A stretch of 64,000 nucleotides of DNA, taken from the NCBI RefSeq assembly GCF_900187855.1, contig NZ_FYEG01000002.1, forward strand, positions 310,001 through 374,000, in the 5' to 3' direction. Numbering within the stretch: position 1 is the first letter of the stretch; each line of letters opens with the position of its first letter. The stretch comes from Actinomyces minihominis. GTDB lineage: Bacteria; Actinomycetota; Actinomycetes; Actinomycetales; Actinomycetaceae. Positions 35,430 through 45,626 of the stretch are shown here, piece after piece. The notes under the pieces are model-generated. The model saw nothing but the letters and a program-made list of their open reading frames with translations, was not told the origin of the DNA and did no database searches. A program made the translations under genes and the position numbers.

Positions 35430-36749
35430 CTAAGCTTTTGCACGCCGTTTGGCGCGACGTTGGTCCGCAACCCAACCGCTGATCTCAGCCGCGTAGTCGG
35501 TAACCGCCTCGGATGACAACGCCAGCACCAGCAGGGTGGCAAGGGCGATGTGGCTGATTCCGGTGCTCGAATCCACCACAAAGCCAGCCTGGAACCAGGC
35601 AACCACGTGAATCAAGACGTTGACCCCGTAGATGACCATGAGAATGCGCCTGGCCCACGCCGAACCAAACCACAGGGAGGGAACAGACAGTGCGAGGGCA
35701 GCCAGGTAGACAACCGAGGCCACAGGTCCGAGCGAACCGCCGTGCACCATGCCGAGAACCGTAGTGATCGCAGTGAGGATACTGGCCACCAGGACCAGGT
35801 AGAGGGTGAACGGACGCTTGGTCTGCCTAAACTTTTGCCAGTAGGTCTGCGGCGGCGCCGGATCAGCGCTGCGAATCTTCGCTACTTCGTCCGGCGTCAG
35901 CTGCGGCACGGTGTCCGGCAGCGTTGTCACGTTGACGATCGGGAGGTTGCCGTCAGTATGGACCATGTCCCCACCGCCGTTTCGAGCGTGAAAGGCCGTG
36001 GAGAACTTATTGATCCACTCGACTTCAATCCTCTGGTCAACCCCCTCGACCGACTGGATAGTGAAATCACGTTCCCTATCGATATCGCCTGAGATTGCGT
36101 GGGTCACCTGCAGGGTAAACATGGAGAGGCGAACCCCTGTGTCATATGCGGCAGCCGCCAGCCACCCGACCTCGACGCCACCGGGCAGGGGCCAGTGGTC
36201 AGGCGTCTTCCAGAAGCGAACGTGGTGACGCTGGTTCGCGCTGCCCCCCACGTCCTTCTGGTAGGCGAAATCCTGAACCCGATCGAAAAGGTACAGGGGT
36301 GAGACCGGTGCATCCTTATAGGGGGTGTGGGTCAGTACGGAGCGGATGATCTTGAGGGAACTGGACAGTGTCACGGGCGTGGACAGGGTCCACCCAGCCG
36401 CCTGCATCACGCGGTGAACATTGGCATCCGGGCCGTCCCAGGCCATGTTGACCACATCTCCGAGGAGGCCCGAACCCGTCCTGGTCCTGCCGATGAAGTA
36501 GTCCGGCAAAAACACCGCGGTCATTAGCTTGTAGAGGCGCGGCAGGAAGACATAGGCCAACACCGCCCACAGCAGGACCACGTAGAGGGCGATAAGCCAG
36601 CGCCACCCCCGGGTGTCCAATGCCGCGAGAACCACGAGCCAGAGGGAGGCCACCCCTGCAAATAGAAAGAAAAAGGTGTTGACGAATGTGACCAGGCGAT
36701 CGCGCCGAGTCCTTGTGGCTATGTCATCAGCCCCATTGTTGGCAGACAC
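35430..36749 (-). CDS. Membrane protein with LssY C-terminal-type domain
   Basis: 439 aa. Two N-terminal hydrophobic segments (about 20-45 and 50-70) come first. A soluble domain (about 80-245) follows with FIGRTRTGSGLLGDVVNMAWDG, PVSPLYLFDRVQDFAYQKD, HHVRFWKTP and VTHAISGDIDRERDF, which match the LssY_C pattern. Four further hydrophobic segments (about 310-420) and a basic tail (RRAKRRAKA) close the protein. LssY_C domains are found fused to DedA or phosphatase modules; the function is unknown. GTG start 2 nt after the era stop, so it belongs to the ybeY-CNNM-era transcript. Confidence 0.75.
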   Translation of the reverse strand: MSANNGADDIATRTRRDRLVTFVNTFFFLFAGVASLWLVVLAALDTRGWRWLIALYVVLLWAVLAYVFLPRLYKLMTAVFLPDYFIGRTRTGSGLLGDVVNMAWDGPDANVHRVMQAAGWTLSTPVTLSSSLKIIRSVLTHTPYKDAPVSPLYLFDRVQDFAYQKDVGGSANQRHHVRFWKTPDHWPLPGGVEVGWLAAAAYDTGVRLSMFTLQVTHAISGDIDRERDFTIQSVEGVDQRIEVEWINKFSTAFHARNGGGDMVHTDGNLPIVNVTTLPDTVPQLTPDEVAKIRSADPAPPQTYWQKFRQTKRPFTLYLVLVASILTAITTVLGMVHGGSLGPVASVVYLAALALSVPSLWFGSAWARRILMVIYGVNVLIHVVAWFQAGFVVDSSTGISHIALATLLVLALSSEAVTDYAAEISGWVADQRRAKRRAKA

Positions 36750-36751
36750 GG

Positions 36752-37666
36752 CTAGAAACCGAATCTCTGAAGAATCTTGGGGTCTGTCTGCCAGTTTTTG
36801 GCAACAGTGACGTGCAGGTGCAGGTAAACGCGCCTTCCCAGCAACTCTTCGATCTCTCGGCGAGAGTTGGAACCGATCTCCTTGAGGCGTGAACCACCCT
36901 TACCGATGATGATCGCCTTCTGACTGTCCCGCTCAACGAAAATCGTGGCGTGAACGTCAAGGACGCCGGGCTTCCCCTCCCGCCCCTTACGTTCCAGGAG
37001 TTCAGTGACCTGGACGGCCACCGAGTGGGGCAGTTCGTGGTGGACTCCCTCCAGGGCAGCCTCACGAATGAACTCCCCGATTAGGGTCTCCTCCGTCTCT
37101 TCTGTGATCTCGTCATCGGGGTACAACGGAGGAGAAAGTGGCATCTCAGAGACGAGGACGTCGAGCAGGCGGTCCAGATTCTCACCCGTCTTGGCACTGA
37201 CGGGGACTACTGCGGACCACGCATCCAGCTCGCTGACTTCAAGCAGGTGTTCCGCGAGTCGATTTTTGTCAACCTGGTCAATCTTCGTCACCACTGCGAT
37301 ACGGGAAGCACTAACTCTACCCGCCTCACTGGTGATGAAGCGGTCCCCCGGCCCCACCTTCTGATCAGCCGGAAAGCACACCACAACGGCGTCAACAGCC
37401 ACCAGGGCTTCCTGGACCATCTCATTGAGACGCTTCCCCAGCAGCGTGCGGGGGCGGTGAAAACCCGGTGTGTCCACAACGACCAACTGGCCGTTATCCC
37501 TCTGGACAATGCCGCGAATGTTGTGTCGGGTCGTTTCCGGTCGCATCGAGGTGATAGCCACCTTATGACCGACAAGGGCATTTGTCAGCGTTGACTTACC
37601 GACGTTGGGCCGTCCAACGATTGCTACGAATCCCGCTCTGAACTGATCCCTGTCGAAGGTAGTCAT
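36752..37666 (-). CDS. era: GTPase Era
   Basis: Essential GTPase for 16S rRNA 3'-end maturation and 30S assembly. G domain: GFVAIVGRPNVGKSTL (G1), TTRHNIRGIV (G2), VVDTPGFHRP (G3), VTKIDQVDK (G4), VSAKTGEN (G5). The C-terminal KH domain has AIIIGKGGSRLKEIG and HVTVAKNWQTDP. ATG at 37666 (304 aa) is preferred because GAGGAAAGG lies about 7 nt upstream. A start at 37696 would overlap the upstream stop as TAATG and add ten residues. Confidence 0.96.
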   Translation of the reverse strand: MTTFDRDQFRAGFVAIVGRPNVGKSTLTNALVGHKVAITSMRPETTRHNIRGIVQRDNGQLVVVDTPGFHRPRTLLGKRLNEMVQEALVAVDAVVVCFPADQKVGPGDRFITSEAGRVSASRIAVVTKIDQVDKNRLAEHLLEVSELDAWSAVVPVSAKTGENLDRLLDVLVSEMPLSPPLYPDDEITEETEETLIGEFIREAALEGVHHELPHSVAVQVTELLERKGREGKPGVLDVHATIFVERDSQKAIIIGKGGSRLKEIGSNSRREIEELLGRRVYLHLHVTVAKNWQTDPKILQRFGF

Positions 37667-37695
37667 GTTGTCCCTTTCCTCGGCTCTACGAGCCA

Positions 37696-39015
37696 TTAAA
37701 CGCCACTATCGCCGTCCGGGCTCACTTCGCGCCGAACATAGATGGTGAGGACGCGCCTCCGGCGCCCCGTGGACTCACCGGCTTTGAGGATCACATCACC
37801 GACTGCAGCCTGATCCCCCGGCAGGGGCACCCTGTCGATAGCCTTCGCCAACAGGCCACCAGCCGAGTAGACATCGTCCTCGTCAATGCGGACATCGAGG
37901 AGATCTTCGAGGTCGTCGATCGGATACGAGGACGGAACCTTCCACACCCCGGGCTCCACCACCTCGACGGTCGCGACATCCACGTCGTGTTCATCGACCA
38001 GTTCACCAACCAGCTCTTCAAGGATGTCCTCGGCCGTAACCAAACCGGCGATCCCCCCGTACTCATCAACGACGAGGGCGAGGTGGGTGTTGTTGGTCTG
38101 CATGACGCGAAGCTCATCGTCTGCCAGCTTCATCTCGGGAACGAACTCGGCAGCCCGAGCCAGATCCTTCACCTCAATATCGAGGGCGCCCTCCCCCTTC
38201 AGAGAACGGCGGACCACATCCTTCAGGTAAACCACACCCTGGATGTCATCGAGTGACTTTCCAGTTACCGGCAGGCGGGAGTAGCCAGAGGTCATGAAGA
38301 GATCCAATGCGGCCCGAGCATCTTCATCTCCCCGCAGCGTAATCATTTCCGAGCGGGGCACCATGAGTTCCCCAACCCGGGTCTGTCCCAGTTCAAACAC
38401 CGAGCGCAAAATCTTGCGGTCCTCTTCCTCGAGGGGTGCCGGGGTACCGTCCTCAGAAACCTCATCAAGAAGTTCCCGTAGTTCTTCCGCCACGACCAGG
38501 CGGGACTCGGGGTGGTGGTCTCCGTTTGAGGAGTCAGGGGTGCGTTGCCTGCGCCTGCGGGCCCGCCCGTAAATCCTCTGGGTCACCCTGGAGCCAATCA
38601 GTGCCACGGTGACATAGCGGGAACCACTGTTGAGTCGAGTTGACATCCCCAGCCCGGCTAGTTGCACCACGGCCACGATCGCCATGGTCACCAGCAGTGT
38701 GAGCCACCACTGCCAGTTCATGCTCCAGAACTCGGCGGAAAGGGCAACGGTCAGTGTCACCATGCCGATGGTGGTGGCAAGGACGCGGATGGGGGCTAGG
38801 GTGCGCCCTGTTTCCCGGCGGTCCATCAGGGTGGGAATCAGCCGTTTCGCACCGCGGCGCCCCTGCAAAACCAGATCCTCTGCGTAGGCGATGGTCATGC
38901 GTGACAGCGCCGTGTCCACAGCGGAGAACCAGGCACCGAGGAACATCCCAGCCACACCAAATATGGCTAGGACAAGACCTATCTCAGAGGGGAGGACATC
39001 CCTGACGGTACTCAC
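37696..39015 (-). CDS. CNNM/CorC-HlyC-family membrane transporter with CBS domains
   Basis: 439 aa. An N-terminal CNNM-type membrane domain with hydrophobic segments at about 10-30, 75-95 and 105-125 comes first. Two CBS domains span about 215-340 ([20 protein letters not shown] and [26 protein letters not shown]). A CorC_HlyC domain (about 350-430, [13 protein letters not shown]) ends the protein. Members move Mg2+ or Co2+ or act as regulators; older annotation calls them hemolysins, which is misleading. GTG start overlaps ybeY by 4 nt. Confidence 0.92.
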   Translation of the reverse strand: MSTVRDVLPSEIGLVLAIFGVAGMFLGAWFSAVDTALSRMTIAYAEDLVLQGRRGAKRLIPTLMDRRETGRTLAPIRVLATTIGMVTLTVALSAEFWSMNWQWWLTLLVTMAIVAVVQLAGLGMSTRLNSGSRYVTVALIGSRVTQRIYGRARRRRQRTPDSSNGDHHPESRLVVAEELRELLDEVSEDGTPAPLEEEDRKILRSVFELGQTRVGELMVPRSEMITLRGDEDARAALDLFMTSGYSRLPVTGKSLDDIQGVVYLKDVVRRSLKGEGALDIEVKDLARAAEFVPEMKLADDELRVMQTNNTHLALVVDEYGGIAGLVTAEDILEELVGELVDEHDVDVATVEVVEPGVWKVPSSYPIDDLEDLLDVRIDEDDVYSAGGLLAKAIDRVPLPGDQAAVGDVILKAGESTGRRRRVLTIYVRREVSPDGDSGV

Positions 39016-39464
39016 CTCTGCGACAGGAACGTCAGGAGAAGCTTGCGCTGCAGGGCAAACATCACTTCCTCTTCCTCGGGTTCTGCATGGTCGTAGCCAA
39101 GCAGGTGCAGAATCCCATGGGTTGCCAGCAGCAGCATTTCCTCAACCGCCGAGTGCCCGGCTGCCAGGGCCTGCTTCCTCGCCACCGTGGGGCAAATGCA
39201 AATATCTCCGAGGGTTCCCTCCGGTGTGATCGCGTCGGGTCGTCCCGGCTTGAGTTCATCCATCGGGAAGCTCATCACGTCGGTGGGGCCTTCGAGATCG
39301 AGATAGCGGATGTGCAGGTCCGCCATCGGCTCTTCCTCAATGAAGAGAATGGTCAACTCTGAATCAGTCGAAACATGCATCTGGGTGAGGACGTAGTCGG
39401 CCAGCTCGGCGAACTCAGCCAGGTCAATCTCTTCATCAGTCTCATTAAGAACCTCAACGGTCAC
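39012..39464 (-). CDS. ybeY: Endoribonuclease YbeY (rRNA maturation)
   Basis: Metal-dependent single-strand endoribonuclease for 16S rRNA 3'-end maturation and ribosome quality control. 150 aa with the signature [25 protein letters not shown], whose three His bind zinc. DVMSFPMDE and LGDICICP precede it. GTG at 39464 is chosen over longer in-frame starts because it gives the family length, has AAGGGG 5 nt upstream and overlaps the phoH end by 11 nt. Confidence 0.95.
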   Translation of the reverse strand: MTVEVLNETDEEIDLAEFAELADYVLTQMHVSTDSELTILFIEEEPMADLHIRYLDLEGPTDVMSFPMDELKPGRPDAITPEGTLGDICICPTVARKQALAAGHSAVEEMLLLATHGILHLLGYDHAEPEEEEVMFALQRKLLLTFLSQR

Positions 39465-40488
39465 GGTTTCCCCTTCTTCGGTGCCTGTCGTAATCTTCCC
39501 CGCTGTTCGGGTGGCGCGCGTCCCACTCTTCGTAGGCGTCAACGATGTCGGCCACAATCTGGGTGCGGACAACATCGGCGCTGGTGAGGTAGCAGAAGGC
39601 AATCCCCTCCACGTTTCTCAAAACGTCCTCGGCGTGGGTGAGGCCGGAGCGCTGTCCCCGTCCCAGATCAACCTGGGTGATATCACCGGTCACCACCAGT
39701 TTCGAGCCGTTGCCAAGGCGTGTTAGCAGCATCTTCATCTGCGCCGTCGTCGTGTTCTGCGCCTCATCCACAATCACGAAAGAGTCGTTGAGTGTGCGTC
39801 CACGCATGTAGGCCAGTGGGGCGACCTCAACCGCCCCGGCTTCCATCAACCTGGGCAGCGCTCCCTCTTCGAGAAGGTCCTGTAATGCGTCGTAGAGGGG
39901 ACGGAGGTAGGGGTCGATCTTGTCGGTCAGGGAGCCGGGAAGGAAGCCCAGGTTCTCACCGGCCTCAACCGCAGGACGCGTGAGGACGAGTCGTCTCACC
40001 GCCCCCGAAAGGAGTGCTTCGACCGCCTTGGCCATGGCCAGGTAGGTTTTGCCGGTTCCCGCGGGTCCGATCCCGAAGGAAACCTGGTGGGAGTCGATGG
40101 CATCAAGATAGCTCTGCTGCCCCGGGCTCTTCGCGCGAACGAATCGACCACTCAGCCCCACGGCGGACCTCGGACGGGTCACCTCGGGCGAACGCAGTAT
40201 CGATACGGCCTCCGCGATGGTCTGCGAATCAAGGGGCGCACCCGCCCTGGCGGCCTCAATCATCTCTTCGATGATTCCCCCCACGAGCGGCAGATCCTCA
40301 TCCGGTCCATTCAGGTAGATCGTCTCACCGGAAACGGAGATGCGGGTCGCTGGAAAACCCTTCTCAAGAATGCGCAGGGACTGGTCGGAGGTCCCCATGA
40401 CGTCCACGTGCGTGACGGTCTCGGGCATTCGCAGGGTCTGGGACCGCCTGGTGGCTTCAGGGTGCTGGTCGTTCATGGTCTCTACCAT
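39454..40488 (-). CDS. phoH: PhoH-like ATPase
   Basis: 344 aa. A KH-like N-terminal segment precedes an ATPase core: [19 protein letters not shown] (Walker A), [40 protein letters not shown] (Walker B) and [19 protein letters not shown]. Linked to RNA metabolism by its near-universal pairing with ybeY. ATG at 40488 overlaps the rsmE stop by 7 nt; a second ATG four codons later is also possible. Confidence 0.94.
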   Translation of the reverse strand: MVETMNDQHPEATRRSQTLRMPETVTHVDVMGTSDQSLRILEKGFPATRISVSGETIYLNGPDEDLPLVGGIIEEMIEAARAGAPLDSQTIAEAVSILRSPEVTRPRSAVGLSGRFVRAKSPGQQSYLDAIDSHQVSFGIGPAGTGKTYLAMAKAVEALLSGAVRRLVLTRPAVEAGENLGFLPGSLTDKIDPYLRPLYDALQDLLEEGALPRLMEAGAVEVAPLAYMRGRTLNDSFVIVDEAQNTTTAQMKMLLTRLGNGSKLVVTGDITQVDLGRGQRSGLTHAEDVLRNVEGIAFCYLTSADVVRTQIVADIVDAYEEWDARHPNSGEDYDRHRRRGNRDR

Positions 40489-41291
40489 CGACCCAATGCC
40501 ACGTTCAGCGCAACCAGCGCCGCTGTTCCGGCCGTTGAAGACCGCATGACCGTGTCTCCCAGCTGGATGATCGTGCCCCCCGCTTCCACCAGCGTTGCCA
40601 ACTCTTCGTCGGTGATACCGCCCTCGGGTCCAACGAGGACGGCGACCTGTGGCGCCCTTGCCAGCCGACTCCCCAACCGCTCAATCACGGCACTGTACCG
40701 CGAGGTCGCACTTTCGTGACAGATGAGTGCGATGCCGCCGCCCTCGACCAGCTCCTTTACCAGTGCGGCCAACTGTCGCGTGGTCTGCACCTGGGAAACC
40801 TGGGGAACCCAGGCGCGGCGGGCCTGCTTCGCTGCCGCGGTGGCAATCCGCTGCCACCTGGTAACTCCCGCTTCTGCCTTCCTGGGCTCCCAACGAACGA
40901 TACTTCGGGACGCGGCCCACGGGATCACCCCGTCGACCCCAACCTCGGTCGCGCTCTCCACAGCCGCCTCGTCACGTCCCCCCTTGGCCAGGGCTTGGAC
41001 AAGCACCAGGCGTGGCTGGGGTTCATCCTCGGTCAACACCCCCGTCACACGGACATCCAGGTCCCCCTCACGTCCGGCCACGACCACCGAGGTAACCCGG
41101 GTGCCTTGACCATCGGTGAGGTCTAACTCTTCACCCTGGCGAAGACGCTGCACCTTTCGGGCATGGTGAGCTTCCTGTCCCGTCAGGCGCAGCTGAGCAC
41201 CCGGAGAAGCCACTTGCGCCAGGGGGACGGCGCTCGCTTCGGGACTGTCAACCAACTGGACGAGTGGCGTGATGAAGACCGGCCTGGTCAC
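40482..41291 (-). CDS. rsmE: 16S rRNA (uracil-1498-N3)-methyltransferase RsmE
   Basis: SPOUT-family enzyme methylating m3U1498 of 16S rRNA. 269 aa, with a PUA-like N-terminus (AHHARKVQRLRQGEELDLTDG) and a knotted domain containing LVQALAKGGRDEAAVESATEVGVDGVIPW, RWQRIATAAAKQARRAWVP, VLVGPEGGITDEEL and LGDTVMRSSTAGTAAL. GTG start close behind dnaJ (5-nt gap). The dnaJ-rsmE pair is conserved in actinobacteria. Confidence 0.95.
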   Translation of the reverse strand: MTRPVFITPLVQLVDSPEASAVPLAQVASPGAQLRLTGQEAHHARKVQRLRQGEELDLTDGQGTRVTSVVVAGREGDLDVRVTGVLTEDEPQPRLVLVQALAKGGRDEAAVESATEVGVDGVIPWAASRSIVRWEPRKAEAGVTRWQRIATAAAKQARRAWVPQVSQVQTTRQLAALVKELVEGGGIALICHESATSRYSAVIERLGSRLARAPQVAVLVGPEGGITDEELATLVEAGGTIIQLGDTVMRSSTAGTAALVALNVALGRW

Positions 41292-41296
41292 CCGCG

Positions 41297-42424
41297 TCAG
41301 CGTTTCCCGCGGAACTTGTCAAAGAAGCCGCCCGAACGCGAGCTAACGGGCTCCACACGCGCCTCACCGCGTAGGGCCGCCAGCTGCTCAAGCAGGGACT
41401 TTGACTCTGCGTCCAGTTTGCGGGGAACCTCAACCTCGACATGAATGTGCAGGTCACCCCGACTGTTACTGCGTAGTCTCTTGACCCCGAGCCCCTTGAT
41501 GGTGATGACCTCACCGGGTTGCGTACCGGGGTGAATATCGACCTGTTGGTCCCCGTCTAGGGTTTGCAGGGTGAACCGAGTCCCCAGGGCAGCCGTGGTC
41601 ATCGGGACCGTAATTGAGGTGTTCAGATCATTGCCGCGGCGCGCGAACATCGGGTCCGGTACCTCACGAACCTCCACGTAAAGATCACCGGAGGGGGCTC
41701 CCCTGGTGCCGGCTTGACCGTCACCACGAAGGCGAATCCTGGTGCCATTTTCAACCCCTGCGGGGATTTCGACAGTGACGCTCCGGCTGGCCTGAACTCG
41801 CCCCTCACCGTGGCATTCGGAGCACGGGGTGGGAATGGTCTGGCCTTGGCCCTGACACCTGGGGCAGGCGGTTGCGACGCGCATCTGACCCAGCAGCGTG
41901 TTCTGCACCCGGGTCACCGAACCAGTTCCGCTACATTCCACGCAGGTCACGGGGGTGGTGCCCGGGGCCGCACCGCTACCGCTACAGGTGGTGCAGGTCA
42001 TCGCAGAGTCAACCAGGATCTCTTTGGTGGCACCGAAGACAACGTCCCTTAGTGACACCTCAACGGCAACCAGGGTGTCCTGGCCGGGACGGCCGTACTG
42101 GGGGGCACCCGTGCCCCCACCGAAGCCACCCATGTTGGAGAACATGGTTTCGAAGATGTCCTGGAAGCCAAAGCCGCCCCCCTGGAACCCGCCGTAGCCA
42201 GCGGAACCATTCCCCATGCCGGGACCGCCGCCAAGGTCGTAACGCTGACGCTTCTCAGGGTCGGAGAGGACCTCATATGCCATTGAAACCGACTTGAAAG
42301 CATCTTCGGACTCTGGCCCCGCGTAGTCGGGGTGAAGTTCGCGGGCCTTCTTGCGGTAGGCACGTCGGATGTCCTCGGTCGATGCGTCCCGGCTGACACC
42401 CAGTAGTTCGTAGTAGTCCGTCAC
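41297..42424 (-). CDS. dnaJ: Chaperone DnaJ (DnaJ2 type)
   Basis: Hsp40 co-chaperone. 375 aa: a J domain (DYYELLGVSRDASTEDIRRAYRKKARELHPDY, HPD intact), a Gly-rich linker, four CxxCxGxG zinc motifs (CTTCSGSG, CVECSGTG, CPRCQGQG, CSECHGEG; about residues 142-210), and substrate-binding C-terminal domains. It overlaps hrcA by GTGA, so it is the HrcA-controlled DnaJ paralogue rather than the dnaK-linked one. Confidence 0.96.
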   Translation of the reverse strand: MTDYYELLGVSRDASTEDIRRAYRKKARELHPDYAGPESEDAFKSVSMAYEVLSDPEKRQRYDLGGGPGMGNGSAGYGGFQGGGFGFQDIFETMFSNMGGFGGGTGAPQYGRPGQDTLVAVEVSLRDVVFGATKEILVDSAMTCTTCSGSGAAPGTTPVTCVECSGTGSVTRVQNTLLGQMRVATACPRCQGQGQTIPTPCSECHGEGRVQASRSVTVEIPAGVENGTRIRLRGDGQAGTRGAPSGDLYVEVREVPDPMFARRGNDLNTSITVPMTTAALGTRFTLQTLDGDQQVDIHPGTQPGEVITIKGLGVKRLRSNSRGDLHIHVEVEVPRKLDAESKSLLEQLAALRGEARVEPVSSRSGGFFDKFRGKR

Positions 42425-43527
42425 TCGGTTTCTTTCCTAGCTTCCTGGCTTTGAACAGGGACATCCCAAGACGCCCCGGATTGTTTCAACAGTAGTCGCG
42501 ACAAATATCCGGACACAGCCTCTACCGCCGCCAGCGAACGTCCGTAGTCCATTCGAGTCGGGCCGATCACACCGACGTGGCTGAGAGGTAGTTCTGCGTG
42601 GGGGGTGATAGTCCCGCCGGAACCGTAGGTCGCCGAGACCAGCGAGGCACCGGCGAGTCCCTCATGCAGGTTTTCAGCCCCGATTGACACCTGGACCGAA
42701 GCCAGTTGGACGTTGTGGAGAATGCCGATCAGTGCGGACTGGTCCTCCAGAACCTCAAGAACGCGCGCCACGTCGTGGAAGTCCACTCCGGCCCGGGCCA
42801 GATTGGCGGCGCCCGCGGTAACGATCCGCGAGGTCTCAAGTGAGCCCAGACGCTCCTGGACGACCTCGGAAACCAGGTCATAGAGCTGACGATCTGTCTC
42901 GCGAGTTAGCTCACGACCCCGGGAGGCGGCCTCTCCCACCCGACCCGCCGCTACTCCCTCGAGAGCCTGATTGATCGCATCACGCACGGAGCGGAGTGCC
43001 GAGCCATCTGGGCCGCGAAGCTCCGGTGGAAGGATCAGGTGCCCCTCAAACACTCCCCCAGCTGCGGTAACCACAATCACCAGCAGGCGGACCTCATCGA
43101 GGTCGACAAGCTCAACACGTCGCACCCGGTCGGGGATAATCTCAGGAAGCTCCGCGACGGCGGCCTGCCCCGTCAGCTTGGCAAGGACCCGAACTGCGCG
43201 CTCTATGACGTCCTCCAGTGATTCCACTGACTCCAGCTGGGCCGCTAGTAAGGCTCGGTTGTGCGCCACCTGGGCGGTAGAGAGGTCAAGGTAGTCAACG
43301 AAGATCCGGTAGCCCGCTTCGGTGGGGATTCTTCCGGCAGAAGTGTGGGGCTGACGGATCAAACCGCCCTCTTCCAGCGCGGCCATATCATTGCGGATGG
43401 TTGCCGATGAGACACCGGTGACATAGGAGCTGGCTACCGTTTTTGAGGACACGGGCTCTTTGCTGTTGACATACTCGATGACGATGGCGCGCAGGACCTG
43501 AAGGCGCCGCTGTGAACTCGACACCAC
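42421..43527 (-). CDS. hrcA: Heat-inducible transcription repressor HrcA
   Basis: Repressor binding CIRCE elements upstream of chaperone genes. 368 aa with a winged-helix N-terminus (RRLQVLRAIVIEYVNSKEPVSSKTVA, SSATIRNDMAALEEGGLIRQPHTSAGRIPTEAGYR), a GAF-like domain and the C-terminal IGPTRMDYGRSLAAVEAV. The start is GTG at 43527 or GTG directly after it; GGAGG lies 3-6 nt upstream. It is preceded by its own CIRCE-like site, so it is probably autoregulated with dnaJ. Confidence 0.95.
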   Translation of the reverse strand: MVSSSQRRLQVLRAIVIEYVNSKEPVSSKTVASSYVTGVSSATIRNDMAALEEGGLIRQPHTSAGRIPTEAGYRIFVDYLDLSTAQVAHNRALLAAQLESVESLEDVIERAVRVLAKLTGQAAVAELPEIIPDRVRRVELVDLDEVRLLVIVVTAAGGVFEGHLILPPELRGPDGSALRSVRDAINQALEGVAAGRVGEAASRGRELTRETDRQLYDLVSEVVQERLGSLETSRIVTAGAANLARAGVDFHDVARVLEVLEDQSALIGILHNVQLASVQVSIGAENLHEGLAGASLVSATYGSGGTITPHAELPLSHVGVIGPTRMDYGRSLAAVEAVSGYLSRLLLKQSGASWDVPVQSQEARKETE

Positions 43528-43549
43528 TCACCTCCATACTGCGAACCCA

Positions 43550-43576
43550 GTGTCACTCACGACCTGCGAGTGCTAA
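43550..43576 (-). promoter_or_regulatory. CIRCE-like HrcA operator
   Basis: Minus strand reads TTAGCACTC, nine spacer bases, then GAGTGACAC. The left arm is the perfect CIRCE consensus, and the right arm keeps GAGTG but deviates in the last four bases (expected GAGTGCTAA). It lies 23 nt before the hrcA start. Confidence 0.8.
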
Positions 43577-43623
43577 TCCAACAAGCCTATCGCTGGGCAG
43601 GGCCCGAACATAGGTGGGGGCGT

Positions 43624-44841
43624 TCACTCCCAGCCGAGAAGGACCCGGGTGACGTAATCAGCCAGCAGGCGTCCCCTGAGGGTGAGGAGAATGTGTCCGC
43701 GCCCGGCAGGTTCCTCTTCAATCAGCCCCTCCTGAATGAGGTGTCGAACGGACTCCGGTGTGACATCGGAGGGGGTTTTGACACCGAGGTCGGTGCGAAC
43801 TCCAAGCATCACTGCCTCGACCCCGCGGTCTTCGACGGAAAGGTTCTCTCCCGCAAACCCGGGGGAAACCCCCTGTTTCAAGCGGCCTGCATAGGCGCGG
43901 GGATGCTTGACGTTCCACCAGCGTTGCCCGCCCACGTGAGAGTGGGCTCCCGGCCCGTAGCCCCACCAGTCCCAGTCCTGCCAGTAGGCAAGATTGTGGG
44001 TGGAACGGGTCTTGGGCGAGGTCGAGAAGTTGGAGATTTCGTACCAGTGATATCCGGCCTCGCCGAGGAGGCTGTCAGCTAGCTCATACTTCTCGGCATC
44101 GAGGTCCGGGTTCGACGGGGGGATGAGGCCGGCTGCAAGACCCCGCCCCATTTTGGTGCCCTCTTCAATGATCAGCGAGTAGGCGCTGATGTGATCGGGC
44201 TTTAGCGCGATGGCCTGCCTCAGGGAAGTCTCCCAGTCGGCCAGGCTCTCTCCCGGGGCGCCGTATATGAGGTCCACGGAAACCTGGCAGCCGGCAGCCT
44301 GGGCTGCCGCGACCGCCACGGGGACGTTGGCCGGGTTATGGGTGCGGTCCAAGACTTTGAGAACATGGCTCACGCCAGACTGCATCCCAATGGAGAAGCG
44401 GTTGACTCCGACCTCGGCGAACTGCCATGCCCGCTCCTCATTGAGGGTCTCCGGATTCGCCTCCAGGGTCACCTCCGCATCCGCGGCGATACCGAAGTGC
44501 CGGCGCAGCGTGTCGAGAATGAGCCCTATCGAACCCGGTGACAGCAGCGAAGGGGTTCCACCGCCGAAGAAAACAGACTCAAACGGTCGTCCATCCCAAC
44601 GGCTCTCCCCAAGTACCCTGGCGCTCAGCTCAATCTCGCGCACCACCGAGTTGGCGTAGGTTTCAAGGTCAGCACCCTCACCGAACCCCGTCGTGTAGGT
44701 GTTGAAATCGCAGTAGCCGCAGCGCACAGTGCAGAAGGGGACGTGAATGTAGGCCGCCAGTGGCACTTGGACTTGCCCCGGCAACGCCCTTTCAAGTGCC
44801 CCGTCCTCGGGCCAGACCACACCCTCCGGTTGGTGGGGCAC
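43624..44841 (-). CDS. hemW: Radical SAM haem chaperone HemW
   Basis: Inserts haem into respiratory enzymes; it was formerly annotated as coproporphyrinogen oxidase HemN. 405 aa with YIHVPFCTVRCGYCDFNTY, the CxxxCxxC iron-sulfur motif near residues 37-44. FFGGGTPSLL, LEANPETL, NRFSIGMQSG, DLIYGAPGES and HISAYSLIIEEGT follow, with a C-terminal HemN_C-like domain. It lacks the extra N-terminal Cys of true HemN. GTG start shares a base with the trmB stop (TAGTG). Confidence 0.94.
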   Translation of the reverse strand: MPHQPEGVVWPEDGALERALPGQVQVPLAAYIHVPFCTVRCGYCDFNTYTTGFGEGADLETYANSVVREIELSARVLGESRWDGRPFESVFFGGGTPSLLSPGSIGLILDTLRRHFGIAADAEVTLEANPETLNEERAWQFAEVGVNRFSIGMQSGVSHVLKVLDRTHNPANVPVAVAAAQAAGCQVSVDLIYGAPGESLADWETSLRQAIALKPDHISAYSLIIEEGTKMGRGLAAGLIPPSNPDLDAEKYELADSLLGEAGYHWYEISNFSTSPKTRSTHNLAYWQDWDWWGYGPGAHSHVGGQRWWNVKHPRAYAGRLKQGVSPGFAGENLSVEDRGVEAVMLGVRTDLGVKTPSDVTPESVRHLIQEGLIEEEPAGRGHILLTLRGRLLADYVTRVLLGWE

Positions 44842-45626
44842 TACTTGACCCCCTCCGGGGTCGACCGGGGCACGCGCAGAGCCGCAATGTCCCAGGACGG
44901 TCGACCGGCCTCCTGACCCCGCTTCTCAAAGTGCGTTTCCACCCGTCCCTCGAACCTCGGTGAAAAGATCGGCTGGCCGGAGTGGTCGCGGTCTCCCAGG
45001 TAAAAGTCAGGGGCAGCCGCCATCACCTCGAGCATCTGCTGGGCGTAGTTCTCCCAGTCCGTCGCCATTCGCCAGACACCCCCGTCTTCAAGGAGGCGAG
45101 CCACAACAGGAGTGAAGGGGGCTGAGATAATCCTGCGTTTGTGGTGACGAGTCTTGCGCCAGGGATCGGGGAAGAAAGTCCACACCTCACGCACCGTCCC
45201 CTCCTCAACAAGGAAGGGGAGCGCCTGCTGGGCATCGGCCTCAATAACACGGATATTCGTCAGTCCCTGCTTCGCCCCCGCAACAGCCAGACGAGCCACC
45301 CCCGGAGTCCACACCTCAAAGGCAAGAAAGTCGAACTCAGGATGCTCGGCAGCGTAGGCGACCACCTGCTCTCCGCGACCCGAACCGATCTCAACCACAA
45401 GGGGCGCTCGACGTCCGAACGTAGCCTCAACATCAAGGCGGAAGTCTTCGGCAACTGTAGTCTCTCCGATGCCCCGCGGAACCTCGATGACGAAGTCATC
45501 GCGGACCAGCTCGAACTGCGCCTCGAGTGAGGGGTTCAGATCCCGCACACGCCGCGTAAACGACTTGGTGCGCGCAATGAAAACATCCTTCGGGGCAGCC
45601 TCACCCTCGGGGGTTTTCACGATCAC
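44841..45626 (-). CDS. trmB: tRNA (guanine-N7-)-methyltransferase TrmB
   Basis: Makes m7G46 in tRNA with S-adenosylmethionine. 261 aa: [29 protein letters not shown] (SAM site), [33 protein letters not shown] (catalytic/FPDPW signature) and [16 protein letters not shown] at 45626 overlaps lepA by GTGA. A normal family member, with a somewhat longer N-terminus. Confidence 0.95.
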   Translation of the reverse strand: MIVKTPEGEAAPKDVFIARTKSFTRRVRDLNPSLEAQFELVRDDFVIEVPRGIGETTVAEDFRLDVEATFGRRAPLVVEIGSGRGEQVVAYAAEHPEFDFLAFEVWTPGVARLAVAGAKQGLTNIRVIEADAQQALPFLVEEGTVREVWTFFPDPWRKTRHHKRRIISAPFTPVVARLLEDGGVWRMATDWENYAQQMLEVMAAAPDFYLGDRDHSGQPIFSPRFEGRVETHFEKRGQEAGRPSWDIAALRVPRSTPEGVK

